Assembly: GCA_003586115.2 (NCBI GenBank)
Contig: QVOM02000025.1
Span: forward strand, 45,242,522 to 45,306,521
Reading direction: 5' to 3'
DNA: 64,000 bases
From: Salvator merianae
Taxonomy: Eukaryota > Chordata > Lepidosauria > Squamata > Teiidae
Positions 23,726 to 34,932 of this stretch are shown in pieces. The notes beneath the pieces were generated by a model that saw nothing but the letters and a program-made list of their open reading frames with translations, was not told the origin of the DNA and ran no database searches. The stretch's first letter is position 1; the number at the start of each line of letters is the position of its first letter. A program made the translations under genes and the position numbers.

Positions 23726-23730
23726 TCATT
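23683..23730. repeat. (TTTC)n microsatellite
   Basis: About 11 TTTC units. Confidence 0.97.
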
Positions 23731-23752
23731 CATTCTTTATTTCACCCTTTCA

Positions 23753-23833
23753 CCCTTTCTGCACTGGGCCTTGTTCTGGATTATATGCTGGAATAGGAAA
23801 CTGCCACCTGCATGCTAGTGCTAACTACAGCAC
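23753..23833. mobile_element. Family C MITE, one arm only
   Basis: CCCTTTCTGCACTGGGCCTT, GGATTATATGCTGGAATAGG and GCATGCTAGTGCTAACTA correspond to the left arm of the foldback element at 13475-13654. The right arm is absent. Confidence 0.7.
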
Positions 23834-25787
23834 TAGTCAGAACACTCCACCATGACCTGTCCATCTTTGGTGGCTGTGCATGGTATAGTTCATAGTTTCA
23901 CTGAGCTTCACAAGTCCGTAATAATACTGTAGCTTGAAATATTACTGCTTAAAATCCAAATGTTCTGTACACAATATATCTTGCAACATAAATGATGCTT
24001 AATTATTCCTGTTACAAATATTGACCTTGAAGTTTTCCGTTTGAAATTCACATATAAAGCCATGCTATATTTGGAAGCTGCATACAATAAGATAATTATT
24101 TTTCAGTTATTCATTAAACCTGGGGTCGAACGAGTTATCTCTTCCAGCTTTATTCTCTATTATTCACTAGCTATCATCATTTCATTTTTATTTCTTTTGA
24201 TGTTCCCTCATCCTTGAGTATTCAGATGTTTTTTGGAAACTGATTTATACAATAGTTTTGTTTTGTTTTGTTTTGTTTTGAGTTCAGTGATATGTCGTTA
24301 TGTTCTACCATAATATGAAGCATGAACTGCTCTGACTGAATATGAAGGTAACCTTTCCAGTTTATTGAAAAGTGACCTAAGAAAAGTCACTTGTCAGCAA
24401 AAGACCTGTTCTGGAACACAAATTTGATGGTCTGTAGAGAAGAGTGAAAAGGAATCAGGCAGCAAAATGGGAAGATCTGATAATTTAGGTAATGTGTGAA
24501 TTTTCATTGTCACCCCAATTCACTTAGGTAGAAATGGCTAGAAGAAGAAATAGAATGGCAGAGATAAGGAGCTGTAGGGTGGATATGAATAGGCTAAAAG
24601 ATTTAATTAGAACAGGATGGCCACTGCCTGTTTCTGCTTCCCAAATTTTAATCAGCCGGATGAGGCAAATAACGCTATAAATAGATTCTAGTAACAACTG
24701 GAGTCCAAAACAGATGGAGGAATGGCGTGGCCTGGCAATTCGGACATTCACCTCTCACCATCCTGCCTGTAAGATACAGAGATGAGAAAGGGAGAGAGAA
24801 TGAGATACAATGCTGGACAGGAATTAGAAAAAGTACATATGGAGGATTTTTTTTTTTAATTAATAGACTCAATTTTATGATAAATTTCAGTTCTACACGG
24901 CTCATACAATTATGGGTGGTTGTTTACTGTCAATTACTGTCATTAAAGAGGCCAGTATTCCAATTCTTTTTAATTTATCTCCTAAAATAATGCATCATCA
25001 ACCCATTCATGAACAAAAGGGAGCAGAGCCCTCTGCAAGCAAGGATGTAATTAAAACAGCATACATCTGCCTCTGTAAATAAATGCTGTCACTTTTTTTT
25101 TTAACTGGCAACATTGAGGCTACTGGAGTCTTGGTACCCTTGGCCTGCCAGTATTGTAAGATCTGATACACACATATTTATTCAGAGGCTTTTAAATGCT
25201 GCAGTCAATGATTAAGAGTAAAGACAAACCTGACTAATGAAATCAGTGGGTCTTTGAGTTTGTATTGTACAGGTCAGGGATACTCCCAGTTCTATAAACA
25301 AGAGATACAGTTTGTTCTTTTTTTTCAAGTAATATCAGATGTTAAACAGTTTTCAAGTAATTATCAGGCTTAGCATGCTCAGGGCAGGAGAGTTGGCCTC
25401 TGTTAATTCTGTAAATATTGTGCTCCCGTGTTTCAACTATTAGCTGGTATAGATTTCAGTTCACCAGTTAGGGATAAATATCACATTTCATATTTCATAT
25501 TTCAAGGATGAGGCGCATGAATATAAGATTTTTCTGCTGTTCTAATATTTTGGACAGGGTTTCAGCATATAAGTGTGTGTGGAAGCATGAAAGACTCACA
25601 AATTAGTCTATCATTGAAAATATCTTTCTTTGGTTTTGTGCTACAAAAAACGAACTTCCCCACTCAGAATTTAAAAGTGTCCCTCCCAATTCCCATGAAT
25701 CTCAGCCAAAAACATTGTGTGTGATTTGCTCACTTTACCATTCATGGTTCATGCTGTTTCTCCAAACAATAATTGTGGCAGAACAGA
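23834..25787. other. Unannotated DNA, possible conserved non-coding element
   Basis: No exon is found. It contains a (TTTTG)n run at 24256-24280. About 24610-25100 is repeat-free and carries TTAATTAATAGACTCAATTT, TGTTTACTGTCAATTACTGTC, CATTAAAGAGG and ATAATGCATCATCA, words seen in homeobox/FOX/POU-bound enhancers. Conservation cannot be tested here. Confidence 0.35.
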
Positions 25788-26285
25788 GGGCCTGTTCACG
25801 CTTAGTGAGAGGAACATTCCAGGACACTCGCTGGAACTGATTATTCACACCTGCAAATAGCCCAGCTGACTTGAAACCTACTGAAGCCCACCTGATGCTC
25901 ACCTGAAGCTGACCAGCTGTGGTCAACCAGCTGACTTGCATGATCAGGTGCAGATCATGAAAGGTGTGTTTGCACCACTTCCTGGTGTGGAATGGTGGTG
26001 GGGCGGGGACTGCGTGGCTACTCAGGCGCTGTCAGACAGTTCAGACTCAGGTTCAGACTTTGTGGTCCGGACCCTGGTGGCTGTTTCAGACCCAAGTCTA
26101 GACCCAGCTCCTCTAGGTCTGGACCCAACTACCTATTGCATTCCCATTTGCACTGTTCTCCCTGCTGATCAGCTCACAAATTGTTCTAGTGCTGACAAGT
26201 GCAAACACTTCTCACTGTACTTGGTCTTGGCTTGCCCAAACCCTGCTGGTTAGAACATTATATTGTCATAAGTGTGAACAGGCCC
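25788..26285. mobile_element. MITE, family A/B type, AGA duplication
   Basis: A 498-bp element with termini GGGCCTGTTCACGCTTAG and TAAGTGTGAACAGGCCC, flanked by AGA at 25785-25787 and 26286-26288. The interior is rich in short inverted AGCTGACTTG/CAGCTG motifs. It is non-coding although it holds a 105-codon open frame. Confidence 0.82.
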
Positions 26286-26288
26286 AGA

Positions 26289-27230
26289 CTCTCCAATTGG
26301 ACCAGATTGGGTAGAGCCAACAGGTTTTTAGGATCCATTCCCAGGATCCAACCCAGCAATATTCTTAGGTTTGCAGTTGCTGTAGCAGAGACACAAGTAT
26401 CTAAAGGGTTGCTATAACAATCATTTTTATAGTTGTCTCTTTGCCAGAACTTCCATGGTGTCTTCTCAGGCATCGAATACTGTAGAAAGTACATTACTAG
26501 AGTGTCCATTCAAGTGGTTGTGTCTAAAGATATAAACAAAGGAAGTGCCTGGGTTGGACTCACCCTTTTTCTTCCACCTTTGTGCTATGAAAGCAGCTTC
26601 CGTCCTGCCTGCAGAGCGTTTGTTGGGCAGGAAGGAAAGAAGAGGGTTGGGTGTTCTGTGGGGTCTAGTCTCTCCACTCTGTGTCATTTTTTTTTAAGCC
26701 ATATTAGAGCAAGTAGAGTACTGCAGCTCACAGTTATACTGCTTCAGTTTTTCTTTTTCACATCTTATTTTTTTCTTAACTTGCTTGGAGGAAATTAAGC
26801 AGCTCAGGCGAATACTTTGCAAGTCGCTTCTGGGGGCTCCCTTCTCTGAATGAACATCTCATTTCTTCATTTGTCAGCAGTATTAATTCATTCCACGTAT
26901 TTAATTGAAAGGAATTCCACTCTATTTCAGATGTTCAGATATTGTAGAATATCCCTCCAAATATTTCTAATATTTCAAATACAAAACTTCAGAATATTTG
27001 CATTATTTAAGAAAGACTTTTTAATGTGAAAATGCCAAGTAGATGGATTCAGTGTGATACTCTAACCATTTAGTGTGCATTGAGAAGATTAATTTTACTT
27101 CCATGGTCACCACATTCACAGCTTGGAACACAAGGAGGAGCAATGAGCCATGGCTAGGCAACTTCTTTTGAGGGCAGCCTTGTCTACCATAATGGGCATG
27201 GTGGAGAAGTAGGAGAAAACTATAGGGAAC
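26289..27230. other. Unannotated AT-rich DNA
   Basis: No gene. Positions 26870-27010 are AT-rich with repeated ATATTT/AATATT words. A two-base indel against the twin copy lies near 26830. Confidence 0.5.
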
Positions 27231-27443
27231 GTTATTACTCAGTGACAGCCTGTGACTTTAAGGGCAGGTGTTCGCATCCCATGCGCCATGGCTGTTTTGG
27301 GGCCTCTGGGCCTCCGTACTGCCGCAGCAGATCACTTAGCAACCTGCTGCGGCAGTATGGAGGCCCCGCGAACAGCCATGGCACGCGTGCACATGGGGCG
27401 TGAACATCCCCCCTTAAACTCATGGGCCACTGCTGTTATTACT
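27231..27443. mobile_element. GC-rich hAT-like foldback MITE with 9-bp duplication
   Basis: The element (27240-27434, 195 bp) consists of two arms of about 80-90 bp that are inverted copies: CGCCATGGCTGTT on the left mirrors AACAGCCATGGCACGC on the right, and CTCCGTACTGCCGCAGCAG mirrors CTGCTGCGGCAGTATGGAG around a loop of about ten bases. GTTATTACT is repeated exactly at 27231-27239 and 27435-27443. Length of the duplication and the CAG-type ends fit hAT transposons. It is much richer in GC and CpG than its surroundings, so it is probably fairly young. Confidence 0.85.
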
Positions 27444-28375
27444 TTAATAATCAGGAGAGAAGCAGTGCAAATATTTCAGTATCTGTTTTCTTTAAAAACT
27501 GTAGAGGATTCAGGGGTTTGGGAAGTTGATAATTTGTTCACAATCCATAGACCCATAACACAAAAAAAATACTATGTACAGAATACATCGCTAAATGGGT
27601 TTTTAACAACACAAAATTAAAATAGTTCAGAAACCATAAAATCATCAACACTATCATAGTAAGAATCAAAGTAAAATTTAACATGTCTCAAGACTAAATA
27701 AAACTATTATATGAAAGCTTTTTCCTAACCTTGACAACTAATGCAAGAAACTTAGCAACTTTCAAGGGGTGTGTGTGTGTGTGTGTGTGTGTTTACAAAC
27801 ATCTGCTAGGAGTATTCTAACTGTATCCTGTACACTTTTGGTTGTAAAGGACTTAAGTATAGGCCATGTTAAATCCTTTCTAATACCAACATAAAATGGC
27901 ATTTCAATCTAATATGATCAATGGACTCAGCCTCCTGCCTGTCACAGGAGCACAGTCTCTGCTCAAGAGGAACCCTGAAACTTGCCTTCAAGTTCTTTGA
28001 GGGAAAAAATAATAATCTAGCCAAAGAAAAGGCTTGCCGATAATCACTAACAATTACAGAACATTAATAAGATGGTATCTTAAAAGGGGTGTGAAAAGAA
28101 ATTTATAAAAATAATGGGGAGAAAGTAGAGTTTGCTTTCATACTCAGCCCCTACACTGTAATATTCCATAATCTTTGCTTTATCAGTGTTACTGTTTTAT
28201 TATAGGCTCTTGAAAAAAAGTATTCAAGACAGAGGCCAGCATGAGATATTTTCTTCATTATCAATCTATACCAGGAAGACATATCAACATCATCTGCTAG
28301 ATTGATTAGTAAGTCTTCTGTGGATTTAAAAATAAAAATTCCAAACCAAAAATTTATAGTTCTAAACCAGGCAAA
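27444..28375. other. Unannotated AT-rich DNA with (GT)n
   Basis: It holds a GT microsatellite at 27770-27792, the only dinucleotide run whose length differs between the two copies. No gene is recognised. CTTTGAGG/CTCAAGAGGAACCC near 27960-28010 is reminiscent of LINE tails but too weak to call. Confidence 0.5.
27770..27792. repeat. (GT)n microsatellite, length variant
   Basis: 23 bases here against 29 in the twin at 49709-49737, a difference of three units. Confidence 0.95.
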
Positions 28376-28908
28376 GACCACTTCCACACTTACCACTAGT
28401 GTGGTCCAGGAAGGATTCTAAGGTCCTGGCTTCCACATGTTATTGTGGGGATGTGCAGACCCCACCCCTCTTGGAATGTTCCATCCACACAGGATGGAGG
28501 AAGTGGGATAGGACACCCAAAATGGTGCCCTATCCTGCTGTACTGGTAAACCCTGACATCAAGGTCTACTGTTGGACTAGTGGGCCTACAGGGGACTCTT
28601 TTTAGCAGCACTCCAGGAGGTGCCACCAGCAGTGATGCTGGAAGTAGCACACTGCCAGAAAGAGCTCTCCTGAAAACTTCAAAGGTTGGAAATGAAAGTT
28701 CTTGTCCTTTGAAGGCTCCATGCTGGCTCCAAGACCTAGTTCAGTGCTCAAAGTCAGCAGCTGGGTCTGGAACAAGATGGCACAGGCCATCCAAAATGTG
28801 GTCAGCCCTGTCCCACTTCCACAACAGCCCAGTGTGAAATGGGTTGCATATCCCAGACCAGGATTTCCACCCTGGCCTGGGATAGAGGGGGATAGTGCAT
28901 AAACAGTC
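28376..28908. mobile_element. MITE, family A, inverted orientation
   Basis: The left end GACCACTTCCACACTTACC is a family terminus. The interior (GGATAGGACACCCAAAATGG, CCTTTGAAGGCTCC) is the reverse complement of the interior of 7172-7667. The right border near ATAAACAGTC is diverged. ACTTACCACT gives a splice-donor-like GGTAAGT on the minus strand. Confidence 0.65.
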
Positions 28909-30239
28909 TAAGATGTTTGGATCTGTTGATTACAGTAAAAAGTCATAAACGGGAAAAGGGAGGGTGGCATTATTTAAGGGATGCTCATGCTGGATGGGAT
29001 TTTGTAGGCAGACAGCCAGTCAATATTCAAACACCAAGAAACACATCCAGAGGAGGGGAAAAGGAACAAGTCACGCGAGTGAAAAGTGGGCAGCGCTCCT
29101 CTAAATAGAACATGTGTGTCCTCTATTTAAAGGATGTGTGGAGACATGATTCAGGAGTACATGCAGGAAGGAGTTGGTCAGACAACAGGAGTGCTTCCGT
29201 TTAATCTCCATGGATCAGAAAAGTTTCTGATTTGCATTCCTGCCTTTTGGAAGGAATCCTGACTGCAAATTTACAATCTCTCCACAACAGACTTAGTGTT
29301 TGAGGGCAAGGGCAATGAGACTGCTTCCTGCTGGCTTTATCTTCCTTTCCAGAGGACAGCCTCTGAGCAGCTTACACCCTTAGAGGCTATTGTTCTTGAA
29401 TATTGTCGCTCCATAAAAGCTAGAGGTACCACCCAAGTCAAGTTTTCTTTGTTTGCATTTCTCCCTGCACCCTATTGTTTTAGGGTGCGATCAGACTTTT
29501 TTTTTCAAGTCATTGCATTAGGGAAAAGCACCCAATCATCCAGTGTGCAATAAAAATGCCTTCCATACAGATGTTTGTATAAGCAGCTGTGAAGCTACTG
29601 TATTTTACCACACTGCAGCTTTCATTCGGTGCTACATCAGGGTATACCTCCCCTGATAATGGTTGCTACCCATTGATTAGCAATGGTTCTCCCACACTTC
29701 TGTCACTGTGATCGGTAAAAAAACCTCTCAAAACAGCTTCTGTTCTGAGATTGGCTGTATTTCTTCCCACTTGCTTGCTCTTACTTCCTCGGTTTCAGAT
29801 TTCTGGAAACGAAGATACCAGTATATAAGTGACTTTTCCAATTGGCCTTTTATTTACGCTATGATGCTATGATTCTCTTGCAGATGTTCTACCCCTGCTT
29901 TCTTCTACCATCAGAGCAAGGAATCACATATTTCTGTATTTTTGGAAATAAAGAACTTCAGACATTCTGATGCATGAATAGGAGCAGGCTACATCACTAG
30001 TATCCTCCTCTCGAGGCGGGAAGCTACCACTCACTGACTACTCAATTTTCCCGCCAAACAGGAGATCAGTGCAGCTTGAAAAAAGAGAACATTCCAGTGC
30101 TGAGAAATCCTGAGACTCTTTAGTAGTGCCTTAGGGTGGCTTACAATAAAACCAATATTGTACTATAAACAGAGTCAAAATTCCATTCATTAAAAACCAC
30201 AGCCAACTATGCCTGAAAGGGGAGGACAAGTTATTTCTA
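28909..30239. other. Unannotated DNA with LINE-tail debris
   Basis: No gene is found. TTTAGGGTGCGATCAGAC at 29480-29497 looks like one MITE terminus without a partner. About 30118-30190, read on the minus strand, ends with ATTGTAAGCCACCCTAAGGC, an L2/SINE-type tail. Confidence 0.45.
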
Positions 30240-30592
30240 GGGGTGTGCACGAAGGCACTTTCCCCCTTTCGCTTCGCATTCCTGCAAAGCTACGGGGCTT
30301 CGTTTTCGCACGAAAAAATATGTGCGAAAATGAAGCCCTTCGTCTTCACGGTGAAGATTTTCGCCGCGACCGGAAGCAGAGAAATTAAGGCAAAGGAAAG
30401 ATCCTTCACCTTGATTTCTCTGTTTCCGATGGCGCTCGCCTCTCTCTCATTCCCCCCCCCCAGTCTGTCAGTGTGCGCTTGCGACTGACAGACTAGGGGG
30501 AATGAGAGACAGCGAGCGGAAGAGGAGAAAGCTCAACGCGAAGAGAGGGATTCCCTTCGCGAAGGGAGGGATTCCCTTCGCGTTGAGGGTAA
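30240..30592. repeat. CpG-rich double-hairpin element
   Basis: It begins GGGGTGTGCACGAAGG and is dense in CpG, unlike the CpG-poor background. It contains two strong inverted repeats. The first has arms at about 30433-30470 and 30485-30518 (CGCTCGC.. to GCGAGCG) around TGTGCGCTTGCGA. The second pairs CTCAACGCGAAG (30532-30543) with CTTCGCGTTGAG (30576-30587) and encloses the perfect palindrome CCCTTCGCGAAGGG (30553-30566). The start resembles a squamate dispersed element beginning GGGGTGTGCACG; a matching right terminus is missing. Confidence 0.75.
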
Positions 30593-31224
30593 AAAGATGT
30601 GTCTTTACCATGTCTCTGAACACAATGATGGAACTAGACATAGGATCACTATTTACACGGGAAAGACCATTAACCTTCTCTTCCTTGGTTCCCCAATGTA
30701 GAATTTCTTTTTTCTGTCATTTATCACCCTAGATCCCTTTGGTAGACCATCTGAGGTTGCTCTCTGCATTGTACACATAAGTTATTCTGCTGCAGACAAA
30801 GCAGAGACTTTGAAACCTCTACTCTCTGTCCCAGTTCACTGCCAAAACCACTTTAAACTTCTAAAATGAGGCACTGAAACTTTTTTCCTTTGCAACTTTT
30901 CAGAGCAGCGAGCCTCTTCAAAATTGCTGCTTTCACACTTAAACCCTGCATTTCCACCATGTCCCAAACTTCTGAAGAAGTCTGGTGCTTCTATCCACTT
31001 TCATTCTGCTCTGCTTCTATCTATTGTTTGTGCTATAACTATCGATATTATTTCGTTGTTTTGGATTTTTTGTATCTATACTGTTAAAGAGTCTTGTTTT
31101 TTTATACTAGCTACATATTAGTTTTTCCTTGTTCATTGTTCCTTTTATTCTACAGTTTTTAAATTCGCTCACTAAGATAATCACTGCACAAAAACCTGTG
31201 GAGTAGATCCAGTGACAACAAATG
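30593..31224. other. Unannotated DNA
   Basis: AT-rich, with no recognisable gene or element before the L2 fragment. Confidence 0.5.
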
Positions 31225-32596
31225 CCCCTTTTGGGGGTAGGGTGTTGGGGAAGGTGGTTGCCATGCAACTGCAGGTGTTCTTGGAAGAGACTGATTATCT
31301 AGACCCATTTCAGTCTGGGTTCAAGCCTGGTTTGGGAACAGAATAGGTTTTGGTTAGCCTGATGGATGACCATTTCAGGGAGACAGACAGAGGGAGCGCC
31401 AAGATGTATCCTTTTGGATCACCTCTGGGAGATGGGAGGCACTGCGTTACAGTGGTTCTCCTCCTACCTACAAGGGTCATCCCATAAAGTAGCATTGGAT
31501 GCCTTAACCCTGTACCATGGACGCTGAGCTATGGTGTGTCGCAGGGCCCAGTCTTTTCACCGATGGTATTTAACATCTATATGAAGCCACTGGGGGTGAT
31601 CATCAGGAGTTTTGGGGCTGGATGTGATCAATACGCTGATGACACTCAGGCTGCGTCCAGACAGAGGTTAAACATGAAATTATCCCAGAGCTATGTTGGG
31701 ATTGCCACACATATGCATGAAAATCCTGACATCTCCAGGGTATAGGAGTGAAATTGCACAGTATTCCAGGAAAATCAACTCTCACCTGGATTTTCCTGGA
31801 ACAGCAATATAACTTACCTTGTCTGGATGCTTGCTTTTGGCATGGGCCTTGAAGAAAATCACCCCTAAGCATGTGCAGGGCCAAAGCTGCCCTCAAAACC
31901 GCAGCTGCACATGCACAGTGGCTGACAAACACACACATTCGGATATTTCATGCTGTCAGAATATTCAGAAGTAGTCCCCTCACCATCATGGGAGCAAGCA
32001 CCCAGACCGATAAGTGCCCACACTTGCCCCATGCTTTTGCCCTTGTGTCTGGCAGAGATGGAAAGAGTCAATTGTGGGATCCAGACAAGATCCCATATTT
32101 TCCTCTTGCCATATGGAGGCAGCCTCAGATCTGTGTCTCCATAACTTTTCAATCAGGTGAGGCTGTGAATTTCCTGAATCAGTGCCTAGCTGTAGTGATG
32201 GGCCTCATGGGGCCTTTGTTAGAACCCTAGAAGAGCCCTGAGATCTTCTGGAGAGTTCTTACTGTGAGTCCCATGAAATCTTATGATGGCCCACAGTTGG
32301 GCCTTCTCTGTGGTGGCACCCTCTCTATACAATGCCCTCCCATCTGCTATTCATGAGGCACCTACAGCTTTTAGGCAGCTTTTAGACACCTATTAAATAT
32401 CTAATGCTTCACCCAGGTATTCTCTATGTGAGTATTTGTTCCTTTCCCTGATCCATTCAGTTTTTAATTTGTTTTATTGTTGATTTTTTTGTCTTTATGG
32501 TTTTATCCTTGTTTTTAATCTCTTCTGTAAACTGCTTCAAGATTTTCTTAACAAGAAGCAGTATACAAATATTTAAAACAAACAAACAAACAAAAT
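31225..32596 (+). mobile_element. L2 LINE, reverse transcriptase to 3' tail, split by a MITE
   Basis: The translated remains follow the L2 reverse transcriptase in order: LEETDYLDPFQSGFKPGLGT (about 31270), the SYGVSQGPVFSPMVFNIYMK motif (about 31525-31585), and the catalytic-box remnant YADDTQ (about 31629-31649), with frameshifts and deletions between. After the MITE the frame resumes with GEAVNFLNQCLAVVMG, typical of the region following the catalytic box. The 3' end has GGCCTTCTCTGTGGTGGCACCC, GTAAACTGCTTCAAG and an (AAAC)n tail at 32575-32594. It is not functional. Confidence 0.88.
31649..32124. mobile_element. Harbinger-like MITE, family D, inserted in L2
   Basis: A 476-bp element starts GGCTGCGTCCAGACAG and ends ATGGAGGCAGCC. 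TCA is present at both edges (31646-31648, 32125-32127). Removing the element and one TCA restores the L2 frame exactly from YADDT to QICVS, which proves both borders. Its middle is homologous to 17930-18115. Confidence 0.93.
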
Positions 32597-33269
32597 GGAT
32601 AGCAAAATAAATAGCAGATGTAAAAGGCAGATTGGATTCTACTGCCAATGAATTAGACTGGGAATTGGGACAGAAGAGAGATGGAAAAAGTGAGAGTCCT
32701 AACTTGTGTCATGCCTATCTGACATGATAGACTCAGTTCCTAGAGGTACAGAACAAATAAAATTTTAAAGAGCCATAATGAACCACACACTCAACAATTG
32801 CTTCTCTCTATTTAGTTGGTTAAACAGTTTAGTTGGCTAGGACAGCATCTTGCTAGCAATTCATCTTCTAATTAAAGAGACAACCTTCATTAAGCTAGGA
32901 TTCACCCCACTCAACTTCTTGGGAGTTAAATCTGTAGGTCATTTAAAGGTGTTTCAGATTGTTCTAAGAACATGCTACAGTTTGCAGAATTCAGTGCCTA
33001 CTTTTCAACTTCAGACCTCCAAGCATAATGTCTCTTTCATGGTGTAGGTTACTTATGTAAAATAAAACTTTTGGAGACAATAATTGAAGTGACTGCTTCT
33101 GTCTTATTTAGCCAGATCAGATTAGATTAATTCTTTGCAAACAAGTTTCTTCCTGCCTTAATCCTTGGAGTTGGAGTTGGAGGAAGTGGAGCAAGGGGTC
33201 TAAAACGTTTTGAGACTGTGTATGAGTTGTACGCAGATCAGACTAAGAAAGCTTTCCTATTGTCATCAC
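32597..33269. other. Unannotated AT-rich DNA
   Basis: No gene is found. A run of A near 32757 is four bases longer in the twin copy. Confidence 0.5.
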
Positions 33270-34000
33270 TGATTATTACAAGACAGTTGTGTACCTACAT
33301 GTTTTATTGTGTTTGGCCATGGACTGTCACAAGACAAAATACCAATACATTGAAAACATGGAATGTTTAAAAATACAAAATACAAATACATTAAAAATAT
33401 ATAGGATTTAAAAGAAAAGAATTTCCAGGAACACCAAGTGGGACTTTGGTTATGTATGTAGAACTGAAAATCTCCAGCCATATCTTTCTGGCTGCAGTAG
33501 CAAACAGAGCCACATTGCAGACTGAATATTAAGATCACTTAGCAGATTGGCAATTATGTCTTGGATTGGGTTAGAGCTCAACCTATCAAGACAGTGGTGT
33601 AAGAACCTTTCCCTAAGCACATGGTATAACTGGCAGGCCAATACATAATGGGGAAGGTCCTCAGTCTGATCCGAACCACAAATACACTTCCTGCTTCCCT
33701 TTTTACTCTGGTGATAGAGCTCATTCAAGACATCATTGGGCATTGACTGAGACCATAATTGAGTAAACACCTTTCTGATCTCAGGGAAATTCAAGGCCTC
33801 CAAATATCTAGAAAGGGTTAGTTTATACCACCTGGCCAGATGCAAGGATTGTAACTATTGGAAATCTAGGTGTGAATGATGATTTAAAACCCACTCTTGG
33901 AGTCTGGGTCCTTTACCTATCTCTTCAGGGGAAAGACTGTAACTAAGCATGACGGATATACAATCCTTGGCCCATCCATCTAATTGGAGCTGTTCAGTCC
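33270..34000 (-). mobile_element. Non-LTR retrotransposon 3' end (clade uncertain)
   Basis: The minus strand encodes the C-terminal tail of a LINE polyprotein, followed by an AT-rich 3' UTR ending in GGCCAAACACAATAAAAC near 33295-33314. The clade (R4/Dong-like, L1-like or other) cannot be settled from the tail alone. The CR1 lies just to its right in the opposite orientation. Confidence 0.75.
33450..33990 (-). pseudogene. LINE polyprotein C-terminal remnant
   Basis: Reading from about 33990 down, the frame gives WVLNHHSHLDFQ, an in-frame stop (TAG, plus-strand 33855-33857), then 131 further codons to a natural stop. The last part contains KCICGSDQTEDLPHYVLAC, a Cys-x-Cys then His and Cys knuckle that is usual downstream of the reverse transcriptase in non-LTR elements, followed by an LYHVLRERF segment. 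Only the tail is present and at least one stop interrupts it, so no active enzyme can be made. The same sequence, stop included, is at 55399-55939. Confidence 0.75.
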
Positions 34001-34181
34001 AACAAATTTTAGGGAGGATGGTTGTGTATTTGAAATAGAGATGTACACAAATATAAGATGCTGGTCAGTTTGGAACGAATCCAAACTGGCACTGGGGAGA
34101 ACCATTCAACCTCAAATCTATAACCAGCTTGCCAGTACTTGCGATTTTTTTTTAAAAAAAATTCTAGATTAAATTTTAATT

Positions 34182-34932
34182 AAAGAATATCGGAAGTACT
34201 CCGCACTGTTTAATATCTCACAAGAGGACACCAACCAACTATAGATAACATGGAGAAAGAGAGAAGCTTTGTAGTTAGCTGCAAGGAGTGAAATATGATG
34301 ATACTTCTACCAGAGGGAGACCCTAATTACACCTGCCACAAATGCAAGCATGTGTCTTTGCTGGAAGAGAAAATGCAAGAACTTGAGGAGAGAGTGGCTA
34401 CTTTGAAAGCTCATTAGGGAGAAGGAGAGCTTCCTGGATAGAACGGAAGAAGCACTTCAAAATGATCACGGAGAAGACAACATCAGAGAACCTGTGGAAG
34501 CTGAGGAATGGAAGCATGTGACCAAAAGAAGCAGGAGGATAAGGAGAGAGTCAGCAACTGTACAGCTTGAAAACCGGTACCAGGCTCTCACGGAGGAGAA
34601 TAATCAGGAAGTTCAGAAAGATTTGGTGTGCAATATGAAACCTCTTGAACCGAAAAAAAGAAGAGAAGCTGTGAAGAAGAATAGGAGAGTGGTGGTTGTG
34701 GGGGATTCCTTATTGAGGGGAACAGAGGCAGCTGTGTGCAGACCTGACATGACCTCACGAGAAGTGTGCTGCCTTCCCGGTGCACGAATCAAAGATGTAA
34801 CCGAGAGGCTGCCAAGACTCTTCAGTCCTACAGACTATTACCCGTTCCTACTAATACATGTAGGAACAAATGACACCGCAGGAAGGAACTTTGAAGCTAT
34901 CTGCAGAGACTTTGAAGACCTGGGCAGGAAGT
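34182..34932 (+). mobile_element. CR1 LINE, 5' part, cut by the assembly gap
   Basis: It has the same 5' UTR and first-frame start as the CR1 at 56130-60112, but stops at the run of N. From about 34400 to 34932 it differs from that copy by some 16 substitutions and two indels (about 3 percent), whereas the preceding 20.8 kb differ by about 0.1 percent. The 5' border is approximate. Confidence 0.85.
34295..34932 (+). pseudogene. CR1 ORF1 (esterase-type) fragment
   Basis: It encodes the CR1 first protein: start region with the Cys pair YTCHKCKHVSLLEEK, a short coiled-coil, a basic stretch KHVTKRSRRIRRES, then the SGNH-esterase core with the nucleophile motif VVVGDSLLRGTE and the block HVGTNDT near 34855-34876. 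One extra base near 34404 (TTTGAAAG) shifts the frame after ERVATLK. Beyond that point the frame is open to the gap, including two positions that are stops in the right-hand copy (codons near 34551 and 34758). The open state fits a different, younger CR1 copy. Confidence 0.8.

Larger units (their letters stand above)
13492..34932. repeat. 21.4-kb duplicated block, left copy (ends at gap)
   Basis: It matches 35432-56881 colinearly. The offset drifts only 21940, 21941, 21939, 21945, 21949, 21948 because of a handful of small indels (one base near 14354, two near 26830, three GT units near 27790, four A near 32757, one base near 34404). By eye I count about 20-25 substitutions in the first 20.8 kb. 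The left boundary of the match is set only by where the sequence after the gap begins. Most likely this is a contig overlap that was not merged. Confidence 0.97.

Noticed and set aside
25936..26253. A 105-codon open frame
   Set aside because: It lies wholly inside a MITE with a 3-bp duplication.
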